Assembly: GCF_000187585.1 (NCBI RefSeq)
Contig: NZ_GL732463.1
Span: 1,426,944-1,490,943 of the forward strand
Direction of reading: 5' to 3'
Origin: Streptococcus peroris ATCC 700780
GTDB taxonomy: Bacteria; Bacillota; Bacilli; Lactobacillales; Streptococcaceae
DNA: 64,000 nt
Shown: positions 35,979-46,404 of the stretch, piece by piece
Layout: every line of letters begins with the position of its first letter
Position numbering within the stretch: the first letter of the stretch is position 1
Made by a program: the position numbers and the translations under genes
The notes under the pieces: model-generated
Seen by the model: only the letters and a program-made list of their open reading frames with translations
What the model was told of the DNA's origin: nothing
The model's database searches: none

Positions 35979-36320
35979 GTGAGGGAAGACATCAAGATTA
36001 ATGACCGTGCTTTAGCATTGGAAGACCAAATCATTGAGAAACTCGAAAAAGTTTATGATACAGATGTAGAACTAGATGTCTATAATCTTGGATTGATTTA
36101 TGAGATTCATATAGATGAGGCTGGACTTTGTACAATTGTCATGACCTTCACCGATACCGCTTGTAGCTGTGCAGAAAGTTTGCCTATTGAGATTGTGGCA
36201 GGTTTAAAACAAATCGACGGAATTAAGGATGTCAAGGTTGAGGTTACCTGGTCTCCTGCCTGGAAGATAACACGTATTAGTCGTTATGGACGGATAGCAC
36301 TAGGACTGCCTCCACGATAA
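35979..36320 (+). CDS. MIP18/DUF59 family iron-sulfur assembly protein
   Basis: Small cytosolic protein of 113 residues in the DUF59 group (SufT-like). Contains VYDTDVELDVYNLGLIYEIHID, the conserved TDTACSCAESLP with Cys residues for metal or cluster transfer, and VTWSPAWKITRISRYGRIALGLPPR. GTG 35979 is the preferred start: GGAGGG lies six bases before it, whereas an in-frame GTG at 35952 has no binding site. Monocistronic. Confidence 0.85.
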   Translation: MREDIKINDRALALEDQIIEKLEKVYDTDVELDVYNLGLIYEIHIDEAGLCTIVMTFTDTACSCAESLPIEIVAGLKQIDGIKDVKVEVTWSPAWKITRISRYGRIALGLPPR

Positions 36321-36338
36321 AAAAAGATAAAAAAGTAT

Positions 36339-36388
36339 GAATGATGGGCAAGGTTTGAAAAAGCTTTGGATTATTCATTTTTTTTATT
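36339..36388 (+). terminator. Probable terminator after the MIP18 gene
   Basis: Imperfect hairpin TGAATGAT ... ATTATTCA with an inner AAG/CTT stem, followed by a T run. Confidence 0.5.
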
Positions 36389-36465
36389 TATTTAGAATAC
36401 AAATAAATAAAAAAATGTTATGATAATAGATGTGAACATAATAAAAAGAATAGGGAAGGATAGAG

Positions 36466-37416
36466 ATGAAATTATCAGTAGTCATTCCGTTTTATAACGA
36501 AGAAAATATGATTCAAAAAATGTATGATGCGTTAGCAGAAGAAATAAACAAAATCACTAAAGCAGAATTTGAAATTATTTTCATTAATGACGGTAGTAAG
36601 GACCGCACTTTTGAGAAGATGCTTACAATCGCAGATGGGGATTCACGCGTTAAATATATTAGTTTCAGCAGAAACTTTGGGAAAGAAGCTGGAACTATTG
36701 CGGGTCTTGAATATGCAACAGGGGAAGCAGTAATCTTAATGGATGGGGACCTACAACATCCACCTGCACTTCTTCCACAAATGATTGAAGCATATGAACA
36801 AGGCTATGATGTCGTAAGTGCTCGTCGTACTCGTACTGGTGAAAAACCTCATCGTACTTTTTTAGCTAAACATTTTTATAAACTTGCTAATAAGATGATG
36901 GATATTGAATTGATGGATGGCGTATCTGAATTCCGTCTATTCAGTCGAAAAGCCGTTCGCGCTATTTTGTCATTGCAAGAATACAATCGATTTTCTAAGG
37001 GAATTTTTGCTTGGATTGGTTTTAAAGAAAAAGTAATCGAATATGAGAACCAAGTGCGTACAGTTGGAGAAACAAAATACTCACTAAAATTCTCATTGAA
37101 CTATGCAATTCAAGGGATTTTATCATTTAATGATAAACCTCTTCGTATGTGTATAGACTTTGGATTGTTCTGCTTGCTGATATCATTAGCTTACATTTTT
37201 TGGACCTTTATTCAATATTTCGTAGCTCCAGAATCACTGGTTAGCGGTTACTTTACAACGATTTTTTCTGTTGTGCTTTTTGGGGGAATTCAACTCATTT
37301 CAATCGGTGTGCTTGGAGAATATATTGGTAAGATTTACTACGAAGTGAAGAAACGTCCGCATTATTTGGTAGATGAAACAAATATGACGGTAAAAGGAGA
37401 GCAACATGACGCTTAA
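36466..37416 (+). CDS. Polyprenol-phosphate glycosyltransferase, GtrB/CsbB type (GT2)
   Basis: Membrane-bound GT2 enzyme of 316 residues. The catalytic domain has VVIPFYNEE near residue 5, FINDGSKD, FSRNFGKEAG and the DxD-type metal site MDGDLQHPP. Two transmembrane helices lie near 230-255 and 265-290. By homology with GtrB/CsbB it puts a sugar on undecaprenyl phosphate at the inner face. It overlaps the first YfhO gene by 11 nt. The YfhO partners can transfer the sugar to a surface polymer; the flippase-type GtrA partner would be the 57.7-kb gene. Donor sugar unknown. Confidence 0.88.
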   Translation: MKLSVVIPFYNEENMIQKMYDALAEEINKITKAEFEIIFINDGSKDRTFEKMLTIADGDSRVKYISFSRNFGKEAGTIAGLEYATGEAVILMDGDLQHPPALLPQMIEAYEQGYDVVSARRTRTGEKPHRTFLAKHFYKLANKMMDIELMDGVSEFRLFSRKAVRAILSLQEYNRFSKGIFAWIGFKEKVIEYENQVRTVGETKYSLKFSLNYAIQGILSFNDKPLRMCIDFGLFCLLISLAYIFWTFIQYFVAPESLVSGYFTTIFSVVLFGGIQLISIGVLGEYIGKIYYEVKKRPHYLVDETNMTVKGEQHDA

Positions 37417-40039
37417 GAAAAAAGTCTATCTGGCAAGTTTTATTGCGCCTATAGTCATAATGATTGTGGCTTGGGCTATTGATGGCTTCTTTCCCTTCGG
37501 CACAAAGTCACTAATGGCAGTTGACTTTAATGCACAGTATATTGGACTTTATGCTTATTTCAAGCATTTATTCTTAAATGGAGACTGGAGTAGTTTCTTC
37601 TATTCTTTCTCTAAATCCATTGGTGGTGGAATGTTGGGGATTTGGGGCTTCAACTTGTTGAGCCCGTTTAACTTCTTATTTCTTCTATTTCCCGAGGAAA
37701 ACTTCCAATGGGTGGTTCCTATCGTTATTGTCCTACGTTATGGAGCTATGGGGTTAACCATGGCGCATTTCCTTATTAAGCGTTATGACGGATTAAAGAG
37801 TAAAGCTTATTTGGTCCCAATTGTGGCCACCATATATGCACTTAATGGCTTTAATGTTAGTTATCAAATGAACCCAATTTTCTATGATGGAATGGTTATG
37901 CTTCCATTAGTTTTAATAGGAGTTGAGCAAGTATTAGATAACAAATCTCCAAAAGGCTATATTGGCATGCTTGCCTTGTCGCTTTTTGTCCAATTCTATA
38001 TGGGTTATATGACCTGCATTTTTGTGGTCATTTATGCTCTGTTTTATATTATTCGATCAGAGAACTTACGAAACAAGAAGGTTATTCTAACAAGATTGTT
38101 GAAATTGGCTGCTTCCTCTATATTAGCAGTTGGAATTGTATCAGGAGTATTGCTTCCAATCTTAATTAGTTTGGTCTCAACAAAAGGTGGTTTACAGAAT
38201 TCACTTACATTTGATTGGAAGTTACAGATTAATCCGTTTGAAATCTTGTCTAAACTTTTCTTAGGAGCTTTTGATAATACTTCTTGGCCAGCAGGACCTA
38301 ACTTACCAAATATATATGTAGCAAGTTTTGGATTGCTTGGAACACTCTACTATTTTGTTTCTAGTAAGATTTCAAAATGGGGGAAAATAGCAGCTAGCTT
38401 TGTCCTTGTTGTTTTTCTCATTTCATGTTCCCATGAATTTACAAGCAAGTTATGGCATATGGGACAAAACCCCGCAGGATTTTTTTATCGTTTTTCATGG
38501 ATTATTGCTTTCTTCCTAGTCTATTTGGCCTACTTAAGTTTACGAGAGGTAGACAAATTCACTAAAAGAGAAGCTATCTACTTGCTTATCTGTGGAGCAG
38601 CTATATTTTCCATTGTCCAATTTCAACAGCATTCTTTCTTGACAATCTGGCAACGTCTTGCTACAATTTTGATTTTTGCGGCTTTACTTGCAACATTGTT
38701 CTACCCGAAAGTGAAAGTGAAATATACTTGGTTAATCCTGGCAGCTTTGACTGTTGTTGAGTTAACAGCTAATGCAGCACTTGTTCAATCACGAGTCGGG
38801 TATACAGATGCCTATAAGTATCACGATGCTGTTAGACAATTAAAGGAAGCCATTGATCCAATTAGACCGAACCATAGTGATTTTTACAGAATTAATAAGA
38901 CATTCAACTTAAGTAAGAATGACCCATTTATGGTGGATTATCCTGGATTATCTATCTTTAGTTCCAATTTGGAGAATAGTACACGTGATTTATTTGATCG
39001 TTTAGGTAATAATGGGATTAATGCAACGACGTATTATCAAGGGACACCGTTCCAAGATGCGTTATTCTCAGTCAAATACTTAGTTGCCCCAAAACCAGTG
39101 TATACCAATGAGTATCCGGATACCTCAAAGATGTATGTATTTGGTAATATGGTTACACGTAAGGATATTACCTCAAAAGATCCTGTTTACGAAGCAACAA
39201 GAACGCTAACCTACGAAAGTGGAGCTATTTTACCAATTGCTTATGGAGTTAATGAGGCAACCCTAGGTGTAAAGTTAGAAAATAGTCAACCTATACAAAA
39301 TCACAATAAGATTGTTGGAGCAATGGGGAATACAGAGGAACTATACCTAACAGCATTAGCGGCTAACGAGCTAAAAACAGATAATCTTGTTACTCCTAAA
39401 TCTGACAGACCAGAGCTTTATAAGAGGCTTGATAACTCTAAACCAGGGACAATCACATTTCACCTAGTACCTCAATCATCAGAGGATTACTGGGTATCCT
39501 TGCCACCTCAATTATCTCACACAGATAAAAATAACGTACGCGTATTGTTGAATGGTAATAATTATGAGTTCCAAGATAAATTCCAACAAACTCAATTAGT
39601 TCAACTAGCTCATAACTCAGCTGGGAAACCTGTTGACCTAACAATTTCCATTTCATCAGACGATGAATACGACTTATCAGGCCTAAGACTCGTTCGTTCT
39701 AATAGTGGATTAGCAAATCGTATTATTAACGAACGCGCAAAACAAGGAATCCAATTAACGCATTGGGATGAGAGCCATATTCAAGGAACTGTTAATATAA
39801 CGGATGATAGTACCTGGATGATGACAAGTATTCCGTATGAAAAAGGCTGGACTGTTAAGGTGGATGGTCAAGTGGTAAAAACTCGAAAAGTTTGGGATAG
39901 CTTGATGGCTTTTAAAATAACTCCAGGTCAACATACAATTGAAATGAGTTATTTACCAGAGGGCTTCACATCTGGAATGATGATTTCTATAGTATCAATT
40001 CTAATTTATGGATTTGCTATTTATAAAAAAAGAATTTAA
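37406..40039 (+). CDS. YfhO family membrane glycosyltransferase, copy 1
   Basis: Large membrane protein of 877 residues. About 12 transmembrane segments fill residues 1-460, starting with YLASFIAPIVIMIVAWAIDG. The first extracytoplasmic loop contains VDFNAQYIGLYAYF and SKSIGGGM, typical of YfhO. The C-terminal 400 residues form a soluble extracytoplasmic domain, closed by a last helix. Bacillus YfhO adds GlcNAc to lipoteichoic acid using the lipid-linked sugar from CsbB. Here it follows the GtrB gene directly. Acceptor unproven; teichoic acid or a surface protein are options. Confidence 0.87.
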   Translation: MTLKKKVYLASFIAPIVIMIVAWAIDGFFPFGTKSLMAVDFNAQYIGLYAYFKHLFLNGDWSSFFYSFSKSIGGGMLGIWGFNLLSPFNFLFLLFPEENFQWVVPIVIVLRYGAMGLTMAHFLIKRYDGLKSKAYLVPIVATIYALNGFNVSYQMNPIFYDGMVMLPLVLIGVEQVLDNKSPKGYIGMLALSLFVQFYMGYMTCIFVVIYALFYIIRSENLRNKKVILTRLLKLAASSILAVGIVSGVLLPILISLVSTKGGLQNSLTFDWKLQINPFEILSKLFLGAFDNTSWPAGPNLPNIYVASFGLLGTLYYFVSSKISKWGKIAASFVLVVFLISCSHEFTSKLWHMGQNPAGFFYRFSWIIAFFLVYLAYLSLREVDKFTKREAIYLLICGAAIFSIVQFQQHSFLTIWQRLATILIFAALLATLFYPKVKVKYTWLILAALTVVELTANAALVQSRVGYTDAYKYHDAVRQLKEAIDPIRPNHSDFYRINKTFNLSKNDPFMVDYPGLSIFSSNLENSTRDLFDRLGNNGINATTYYQGTPFQDALFSVKYLVAPKPVYTNEYPDTSKMYVFGNMVTRKDITSKDPVYEATRTLTYESGAILPIAYGVNEATLGVKLENSQPIQNHNKIVGAMGNTEELYLTALAANELKTDNLVTPKSDRPELYKRLDNSKPGTITFHLVPQSSEDYWVSLPPQLSHTDKNNVRVLLNGNNYEFQDKFQQTQLVQLAHNSAGKPVDLTISISSDDEYDLSGLRLVRSNSGLANRIINERAKQGIQLTHWDESHIQGTVNITDDSTWMMTSIPYEKGWTVKVDGQVVKTRKVWDSLMAFKITPGQHTIEMSYLPEGFTSGMMISIVSILIYGFAIYKKRI

Positions 40040-40054
40040 TAGGAGTAGACTATA

Positions 40055-42667
40055 ATGATAATTTCAAAAATGAAATTAAAATATAGTTCGCTATTCTGCA
40101 TTCCATTCGTGGTGATGTTGGGGGTCTTCCTATTTATAGGACTGACCCCTTTTTCGCAAAATTCGATTCATAGCGGAGACTTCCTTTCTCAATATTTTCC
40201 GCTTTATATCGGATTGCATAAACTGTTTTGGAGTGGAGATTTTAGCGGTCTATTTTGGTCCTTTGAGAAGTCGCTTGGAGGAGCCATGCCAAGTGTTTGG
40301 GGATTTAATAGTTTAAGCCCATTCACATTTTTATACGTGATTTTTCCAATTTCAAGTTTTCAAGTCCTCAGCTATGTGATTCCGCTTCTACGCGCGGGGG
40401 TTATGGGAGTCGTCTTTGGATATTTCCTTGAGAAGAAATTCCAAGGGGTTTCAAAACACTACTGGTTATCGTTAGGATTAGCTTCATCCTACGCGCTTAG
40501 TGGGTTTGTTGTATCGCAACAGTTCAATCCAAATTTCTTAGATAATCTAGTGTATATTCCGTTTATTCTTTTGGGAATTGAAGAAATAGCGAGTGGGAAA
40601 CGGTCGGTGAAATTACCATTGTTCCTTGCCATCAGTTTGATCACGGATTTTTATACAGGGTATATGATGTGTCTTTTTGTGGCACTCTATACATTTTATG
40701 TGCTCTTTTCGAAGAATATTTCTTTGAAAGAGACAATGCTAAAATTAGGGAAAGTCGCATTGTTTGCGCTCATAGGCGTAGGTCTTGCAGCGTTTTGGCT
40801 ATTACCTGTTTTTAGCGCTTTGTTAGAGAGCAAAGCAAGTGCAGGGAGTACCTTTGCTTGGTCGTGGAATCCAGTGAATGATTTAGTGGCCATGCCTCAG
40901 AAATTTATCTTGGGATCCTTTGGTGAAAAAGAGTGGGGCGATTCTAAGGCGTTACCGCAACTCTTTATCGGTGGTTTAGGACTCTTTGGATGCTGTACAT
41001 TCTTTGCTAAAAGGGAGATTACACTTCGTAAGAAATTAGCAGCGACCATCGTGTTGCTTGTCTTGCTGCTCTCATTTTCGATTCAAGGGTTTGATCAAAT
41101 TTGGCATATGGGGCAACGTCCTGTCGGCTTCTATTTCAGAAATTCATGGGTAGCCAATAGTTTTATGCTGGTGTTAGCTTCAGAAAGTCTCATGCAGTGG
41201 AAAGATGAGTTCCGCTTGAATGAGTTTCTAGTGTCCATCTTTGGCTTTGGTTCTATTCTAGTGTTATCGACTCTAAGAAATCTGCAATTTGTAGAGACCT
41301 CACAGAAAATACTCGCTTTTGTTATTTGGACAATCATCTTAATAGCATTCTTCTTCAGAAGAGTGAAGAGAATTCGTAGATTACAATTAGCAACGGGGAT
41401 GGTGATAGCCGAGTTGATGATTAGTGCCTTGGTTGGATTTAGACGAGTTCCTTTTTTCATCGGTAATTCTGGATTAACGGAACAAATGGAGTTTGCGAAA
41501 ACTTTTGCCCAAGAAGGATATAGCAATTCGAAGACATTTACACGAATGGAAATGCATAAAGGGTTGTCGCACGCGAACTTCCCGATTGCATTTGGATATA
41601 ATGGCGCTTCGCACTTTACATCGAGTCTAGAATATTCTCTGATTGAAGAGATGAGTCATCTAGGACTTCCAACCTCTCAATCAGTGGCGAACTATAGCGA
41701 CCGCAACGTGATTTTGGATTCGTTTTTCGGTGTATCACACTTTATGATGGATGGTGACGAAAAGCGTGTCTTTGCGGATGTACGTGGCATGTATGCCAAA
41801 GAAGGAACGCTAAAGAATTTTACAATTTATCACAATCCATATGCGTTTTCTCTTGGTTATTTAACCAATGAGAATACAGCGACAACTATCTCTTTTGAAA
41901 AAAATCAACCTGCCGCAAATGTGAACCAGCTATTGCAAGTGATTGGACTTTCTGGAGCAAATGCGCTGACTGAAGCAGGGGTGGGAGAACCTGTGACGAC
42001 GAATTTAACGAAGGGGCAGGATAAATACACGCTGACCAATGAAAATGAACCGGCTAAGATTGAATGGAAGTTCAATCCACAACCAAACAAATTGTATTTT
42101 GTTCAAATTCCAGAACGCCAAGCAGGTTCTGTGATTAAATCCCAAGTGATGCTAAATGGGATTAGTTACCCATACGAAAACCGATTCCATGAAAACCAAC
42201 TATGGATAATTGGAAATGGAAACTTAGACCAAACGATTAATTTTGCAATCGAAAATGCAAAAGTCAAAGAGTGGGATCTTCGTGACTTCAAGTTCTATTC
42301 GATTGATATCACGACTCTTGCAAATGCATTGACGCAGTATAAAAAAGCTAATGATATTACGGTTGATGAGTATTCCAATGCGATGGTGAAGACACATGTC
42401 ACTGTTACGAATAGAGAACAGTCCTTTGCAACCTTTACGATTCCATACCATTCGGGTTGGAGCGTAACGGTGGATGGCAAGAAGCAAGAAGCGAAAAAGG
42501 CACTCGACTTCTTTATGGGCGTATCACTGACAGAAGGGGAACACGAGATTGTGTGGAGTTATACTCCGCCAGGATTGCATCTGGGAATGTTTATCTCGAT
42601 TTCGTCTCTTTTCTTACTGACCTTTATATGGAGAAATAAGAAATTCAGTAATTATTTTGTTTCATAA
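40055..42667 (+). CDS. YfhO family membrane glycosyltransferase, copy 2
   Basis: 870 residues, same layout as copy 1: multiple transmembrane helices to about 460 and a C-terminal extracytoplasmic region with a final helix. Shared landmarks are SGDFLSQYFPLYIGL, EKSLGGAM, FNPNFLDNLVYIPFILLG and HSGWSVTVDG. The copies are clearly divergent. AGGAGTAG precedes the ATG. By eye, copy 2 uses more G/C-ending codons (many GCG, ACG, TCG) than copy 1, suggesting different origin. Two YfhO enzymes behind one GtrB could serve two acceptors or two linkages. Confidence 0.85.
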   Translation: MIISKMKLKYSSLFCIPFVVMLGVFLFIGLTPFSQNSIHSGDFLSQYFPLYIGLHKLFWSGDFSGLFWSFEKSLGGAMPSVWGFNSLSPFTFLYVIFPISSFQVLSYVIPLLRAGVMGVVFGYFLEKKFQGVSKHYWLSLGLASSYALSGFVVSQQFNPNFLDNLVYIPFILLGIEEIASGKRSVKLPLFLAISLITDFYTGYMMCLFVALYTFYVLFSKNISLKETMLKLGKVALFALIGVGLAAFWLLPVFSALLESKASAGSTFAWSWNPVNDLVAMPQKFILGSFGEKEWGDSKALPQLFIGGLGLFGCCTFFAKREITLRKKLAATIVLLVLLLSFSIQGFDQIWHMGQRPVGFYFRNSWVANSFMLVLASESLMQWKDEFRLNEFLVSIFGFGSILVLSTLRNLQFVETSQKILAFVIWTIILIAFFFRRVKRIRRLQLATGMVIAELMISALVGFRRVPFFIGNSGLTEQMEFAKTFAQEGYSNSKTFTRMEMHKGLSHANFPIAFGYNGASHFTSSLEYSLIEEMSHLGLPTSQSVANYSDRNVILDSFFGVSHFMMDGDEKRVFADVRGMYAKEGTLKNFTIYHNPYAFSLGYLTNENTATTISFEKNQPAANVNQLLQVIGLSGANALTEAGVGEPVTTNLTKGQDKYTLTNENEPAKIEWKFNPQPNKLYFVQIPERQAGSVIKSQVMLNGISYPYENRFHENQLWIIGNGNLDQTINFAIENAKVKEWDLRDFKFYSIDITTLANALTQYKKANDITVDEYSNAMVKTHVTVTNREQSFATFTIPYHSGWSVTVDGKKQEAKKALDFFMGVSLTEGEHEIVWSYTPPGLHLGMFISISSLFLLTFIWRNKKFSNYFVS

Positions 42668-42688
42668 AGTATATTGATGATTACATTA

Positions 42689-42725
42689 AAAAGGATGAAG
42701 CTCATAGGAACTTCATCCTTTTTGT
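42689..42725. terminator. Terminator between YfhO copy 2 and ilvD
   Basis: AAAAAGGATGAAG - loop - CTTCATCCTTTTT, symmetric, between convergent genes. Confidence 0.9.
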
Positions 42726-42811
42726 GTATTGTCAACTAGTTTGTTAGCTAACATGAGGGAAGATATCTTGTTTCCAATTTACCTGATGCAAATAAAGAAT
42801 AAATCCTAAGA

Positions 42812-44515
42812 CTATTTCTTTCCCGATTGTTCCATATTCCAGAAGTCTGTAACGGCACCACGTGATGCAGAAGATACGATATGGGCATACTTACCAAGAA
42901 CACCACGGCTATAGAGTGGTGGTAAGGTTGTTTCTGCCTTGCGTTTTTCAAGTTCTTCTTCGGATACGGCCATTGAAATTTCTTTAGTATCTTGGTCAAC
43001 GGTAACGATATCACCTGTACGGAGGTAGGCGATTGGTCCACCATCCTGAGCTTCAGGAGCGATATGTCCGACAACCAAACCATAAGTACCACCAGAGAAA
43101 CGTCCATCTGTCAAGAGGGCAACCTTGTCTCCTTGACCTTTACCAACGATCATTGATGAAAGTGATAGCATTTCAGGCATACCAGGACCACCCTTAGGTC
43201 CAACGAAACGAACAACGACAACATCGCCATCAACGATTTCATCGGATAAGACTGCCTGAATAGCAGCTTCTTCAGAGTCAAAGACCTTGGCTGGACCAAC
43301 GTGGCGACGAACCTTAACACCTGATACCTTGGCAACGGCACCGTCAGGAGCAAGGTTACCGTGAAGGATAATCAATGGACCGTCAGCACGTTTAGGATTT
43401 TCAAGTGGCATGATGACTTTTTGTCCTGGTGTCAGGTCTGCAAAGTCAGCTAAGTTTTCAGCCACAGTCTTACCAGTACATGTGATACGGTCTCCATGAA
43501 GGAATCCGTTTGCGAGCAAGTACCTCATGACCGCAGGCACACCACCAACTTCGTAGAGGTCTTGGAAGACATACTGACCAGATGGTTTCAAGTCGGCCAA
43601 GTGAGGCACACGTTCTTGAATCGTATTGAAATCTTCAAGTGACAAGTCAACGTTTGCAGCATGTGCAATGGCTAGCAAGTGAAGGGTAGCATTTGTAGAA
43701 CCACCCAGAGCCATTGTAACTGTAATGGCATCTTCAAAGGCTTCGCGAGTCAAGATATCTGATGGTTTGAGCCCAAGTTCGAGCATTTTGACAACCGCAC
43801 GACCAGCTTCTTCGATATCTGCTTTCTTCTCAGCAGATTCGGCCGGGTGAGAAGAGGACCCAGGTAAGCTCATACCTAGAACTTCAATAGCAGTAGCCAT
43901 AGTATTGGCAGTATACATACCACCACATCCACCAGGGCCAGGGCAGGCATTACATTCGAGTTGTTTAACCTCTTCGGCTGTCATATCACCGTGGTTCCAT
44001 TTTCCGATTCCTTCAAATACAGAAACCAAGTCAATATCTTTACCATTAAGATTTCCAGGGGCGATAGTTCCACCGTAGGCAAAGATAGCAGGGATGTCCA
44101 TATTGGCGATGGCAATCAAAGAGCCAGGCATATTTTTATCACATCCACCGATAGCTACAAAGGCATCTACGTTGTGCCCCCCCATAGCAGCTTCGATCGA
44201 GTCTGCTATGATATCACGAGATGTTAGAGAGAAGCGCATACCAGGAGTACCCATAGCAATCCCGTCTGAAACGGTAATCGTTCCAAACTGGACAGGCCAA
44301 GCTCCAGCTGCTTTAACTCCTTTTTTAGCTAATTTCCCAAAATCATGCAAGTGAATATTACAAGGTGTATTTTCTGCCCAAGTCGAAATGACTCCCACGA
44401 TTGGTGTTTCAAAATCTTTATCTGTCATCCCAGTTGCGCGCATCATAGCACGGTTTGGTGATTTGACCATACTGTCATAGATACTGCTGCGGTGACGTTT
44501 ATCTAATTCTGTCAT
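42812..44515 (-). CDS. ilvD: Dihydroxy-acid dehydratase
   Basis: Iron-sulfur enzyme of branched-chain amino acid synthesis, 567 residues. Converts 2,3-dihydroxyisovalerate and its homologue to the 2-keto acids. Cluster ligands lie in [14 protein letters not shown] and [16 protein letters not shown]; the C-terminal [15 protein letters not shown] is also conserved. AAATGGGAGGGTAAA precedes the ATG. Here it stands alone rather than in an ilv operon. Confidence 0.97.
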   Translation of the reverse strand: MTELDKRHRSSIYDSMVKSPNRAMMRATGMTDKDFETPIVGVISTWAENTPCNIHLHDFGKLAKKGVKAAGAWPVQFGTITVSDGIAMGTPGMRFSLTSRDIIADSIEAAMGGHNVDAFVAIGGCDKNMPGSLIAIANMDIPAIFAYGGTIAPGNLNGKDIDLVSVFEGIGKWNHGDMTAEEVKQLECNACPGPGGCGGMYTANTMATAIEVLGMSLPGSSSHPAESAEKKADIEEAGRAVVKMLELGLKPSDILTREAFEDAITVTMALGGSTNATLHLLAIAHAANVDLSLEDFNTIQERVPHLADLKPSGQYVFQDLYEVGGVPAVMRYLLANGFLHGDRITCTGKTVAENLADFADLTPGQKVIMPLENPKRADGPLIILHGNLAPDGAVAKVSGVKVRRHVGPAKVFDSEEAAIQAVLSDEIVDGDVVVVRFVGPKGGPGMPEMLSLSSMIVGKGQGDKVALLTDGRFSGGTYGLVVGHIAPEAQDGGPIAYLRTGDIVTVDQDTKEISMAVSEEELEKRKAETTLPPLYSRGVLGKYAHIVSSASRGAVTDFWNMEQSGKK

Positions 44516-44639
44516 TTTACCCTCCCATTTCAGTTTTTACTATTATAGCACAATTTAAAAGCAATGAACAGAAGAAAATTCTTGAATTTTCAGACAATTC
44601 GAATCATTGAAATCTTTTTAAAAAAATTGCATATTTTTG

Positions 44640-44677
44640 TTGACATTTAAAATTAAAGTGATATCATTTAGATATCA
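44640..44677 (+). promoter_or_regulatory. SPFH-RHH operon promoter with palindromic operator
   Basis: -35 TTGACA (44640-44645), 16 bp, -10 TATCAT (44662-44667). A perfect 7-bp inverted repeat TGATATC - ATTTA - GATATCA (44659-44677) overlaps the -10. The ribbon-helix-helix protein encoded by the operon is the obvious candidate to bind it. Confidence 0.6.
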
Positions 44678-44697
44678 AAAAACAGGAGGTCATTCTG

Positions 44698-45705
44698 ATG
44701 ACTGAAAAACTAATTAATACAAAACCAAATGGTGTATTCGCATTGATACTCATTGAGTTGGCACTCGTACTTGGTTTCCTTATATTTATCATTGGCGCTA
44801 GTTCAGAAAACATTTTTGGAATTATTCTCGGACTTTTATTAAGCTTAATTGCAGTTCTTGCTCATGTTGGTTTAAAAGTTGTCAAACCTCAGGAAGCTCT
44901 GGTTTTGACCCTCTTTGGTAACTATACGGGTACCATTAAAGAACCTGGTTTTTACTTTGTCAATCCCTTCAGTATAGCGATCAATCCTGCGAACCACACT
45001 CGACTTGGCCAAAGTGGTGATGTTAGTACAAAATCTCCTTTTTCAGGGATGAAATCATCAAATGGCAATGATGTAAGCATTGAAATTGGCAAGAAGAACA
45101 TTTCTCTCAAAGTTATGACCTTGAGTAATTCTCGTCAAAAGATTAACGATTGTCTGGGAAATCCTGTTGAAATCGGAATCGCGGTAACGTGGAGAGTTGT
45201 CGATACAGCCAAAGCAGTCTTCAATGTGGATAACTACAAAGAATACCTTTCATTGCAATGTGATAGCGCCCTCCGTAATATTGTCCGCATCTATCCTTAC
45301 GATGTGTCTCCGAATGTGGACACTACAGGTGATGGGCAAGCCGATGAAGGAAGCCTCCGTGGTTCTAGTGAGATTGTAGCTAAACGTATTCGTGAAGAAA
45401 TTCAGAGTCGTGTTGAGGATGCTGGCTTGGAAATTCTTGAAGCACGTATTACTTACTTAGCTTATGCACCAGAAATTGCTGCCGTCATGCTTCAACGTCA
45501 ACAAGCATCAGCTATTATCGATGCACGTAAGATGATTGTCGATGGCGCTGTAGGAATGGTTGAAATGGCACTGGAACGTCTCAATGAAGGTGGATTGGTC
45601 GAGCTAGATGAAGAACGAAAAGCTGCCATGGTTTCAAATCTCCTAGTCGTTCTCTGTGGCAATCATGATGCACAACCAATTGTCAACACAGGAAGCCTTT
45701 ATTAG
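44698..45705 (+). CDS. SPFH/band-7 domain membrane protein
   Basis: 335 residues. Two transmembrane segments near the N-terminus (18-37 and 41-60), then an SPFH domain (about 65-285: [48 protein letters not shown]) and a helical tail ([33 protein letters not shown]). Stomatin/flotillin relatives form membrane rings that organise lipid or protein domains. It begins a two-gene operon with a small ribbon-helix-helix protein 2 nt downstream. Function in streptococci is unknown. Confidence 0.88.
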   Translation: MTEKLINTKPNGVFALILIELALVLGFLIFIIGASSENIFGIILGLLLSLIAVLAHVGLKVVKPQEALVLTLFGNYTGTIKEPGFYFVNPFSIAINPANHTRLGQSGDVSTKSPFSGMKSSNGNDVSIEIGKKNISLKVMTLSNSRQKINDCLGNPVEIGIAVTWRVVDTAKAVFNVDNYKEYLSLQCDSALRNIVRIYPYDVSPNVDTTGDGQADEGSLRGSSEIVAKRIREEIQSRVEDAGLEILEARITYLAYAPEIAAVMLQRQQASAIIDARKMIVDGAVGMVEMALERLNEGGLVELDEERKAAMVSNLLVVLCGNHDAQPIVNTGSLY

Positions 45706-45707
45706 AA

Positions 45708-45908
45708 ATGGCAGAAGCTAAAAAAAAGCAGATTCCCCTTCGACTCTCGAATAAGTTATATGCTGCACTCGCATCATGGGCAGAGGATGACTTCCGATCA
45801 GTCAACGGGCAAATCGAATATCTTCTCACCGAATGTGTCAAGCAACGGAAAAAAGACGGAAAATATGTCTCTGAAACCATTGATGAACCATTTGAGATTG
45901 ATATTTAA
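45708..45908 (+). CDS. Arc-like ribbon-helix-helix protein
   Basis: 66 residues. The N-terminal [34 protein letters not shown] fits the ribbon-helix-helix fold used by Arc/MetJ DNA-binding proteins. It starts 2 nt after the SPFH gene, so the pair is co-transcribed. It likely autoregulates through the palindrome at 44659-44677 (inference). No toxin partner is adjacent, so an antitoxin role is unlikely. Confidence 0.75.
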   Translation: MAEAKKKQIPLRLSNKLYAALASWAEDDFRSVNGQIEYLLTECVKQRKKDGKYVSETIDEPFEIDI

Positions 45909-45912
45909 TCAA

Positions 45913-45948
45913 TTTTCCTATCCTGAAGATTGGATAGGAAAATTTTTT
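45913..45948 (+). terminator. Terminator after the SPFH-RHH operon
   Basis: TTTTCCTATCC - TGAAGATT - GGATAGGAAAATTTTTT. Confidence 0.88.
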
Positions 45949-45969
45949 AATCTTTTTTTGTCAAGTAAC

Positions 45970-45998
45970 TTTACTTTACAAAAAAGTTTTGTTATACT
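45970..45998 (+). promoter_or_regulatory. rpmF-rpmG promoter
   Basis: -35 TTTACT (45970-45975), 17 bp, -10 TATACT (45993-45998). Confidence 0.6.
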
Positions 45999-46056
45999 GT
46001 TACAGTTGATGAAAATCAAACCTAACTGAATTTATATCTTAAAAGGAGAAATCAAA

Positions 46057-46239
46057 ATGGCAGTACCTGCACGTCGCACTTCAAAAGCGAAGAAAAACAA
46101 ACGTCGTACACACTACAAAGTAACAGCTCCATCTGTAAACTTTGACGAAACTACTGGAGATTACTCACGTTCTCACCGCGTATCCCTTAAAGGATACTAC
46201 AAAGGACGTAAGATCGCTAAAGCTGCATCAGCTGAATAA
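46057..46239 (+). CDS. rpmF: 50S ribosomal protein L32
   Basis: 60-residue ribosomal protein beginning [19 protein letters not shown], the L32 signature. The C-terminal zinc-ribbon Cys residues are absent, so this is a zinc-independent form. AAAAGGAGAAA precedes the ATG. Followed by rpmG after 15 nt. Confidence 0.96.
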
Positions 46240-46254
46240 TAGAAGGGAGATACC

Positions 46255-46404
46255 ATGCGCGTAAATATTACACTTGAACACAAAGAATCTGGTGAACGCT
46301 TGTACCTTACTTCTAAAAACAAACGTAACACTCCAGACCGTCTTCAATTGAAGAAATACTCACCAAAACTTCGCAAACACGTTGTGTTTACAGAGGTGAA
46401 ATAG
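46255..46404 (+). CDS. rpmG: 50S ribosomal protein L33
   Basis: 49 codons ([22 protein letters not shown]... ending FTEVK). It lacks the CxxC pairs of the zinc form. AGAAGGGAGA precedes the ATG. Its 3' end is half of a long direct repeat with 49.27 kb and is the apparent integration site of the neighbouring element. The reading frame is intact. Confidence 0.95.

Noticed and set aside
42748-43107. 119-codon minus-strand frame overlapping the ilvD 3' end
   Set aside because: Out-of-frame shadow of ilvD, with no binding site and no family features.
46057-46404. Zinc-starvation (AdcR) control of the Cys-free L32 and L33 genes
   Set aside because: No TTAAC-type AdcR palindrome was found before rpmF; the genes look like ordinary constitutive ribosomal genes.
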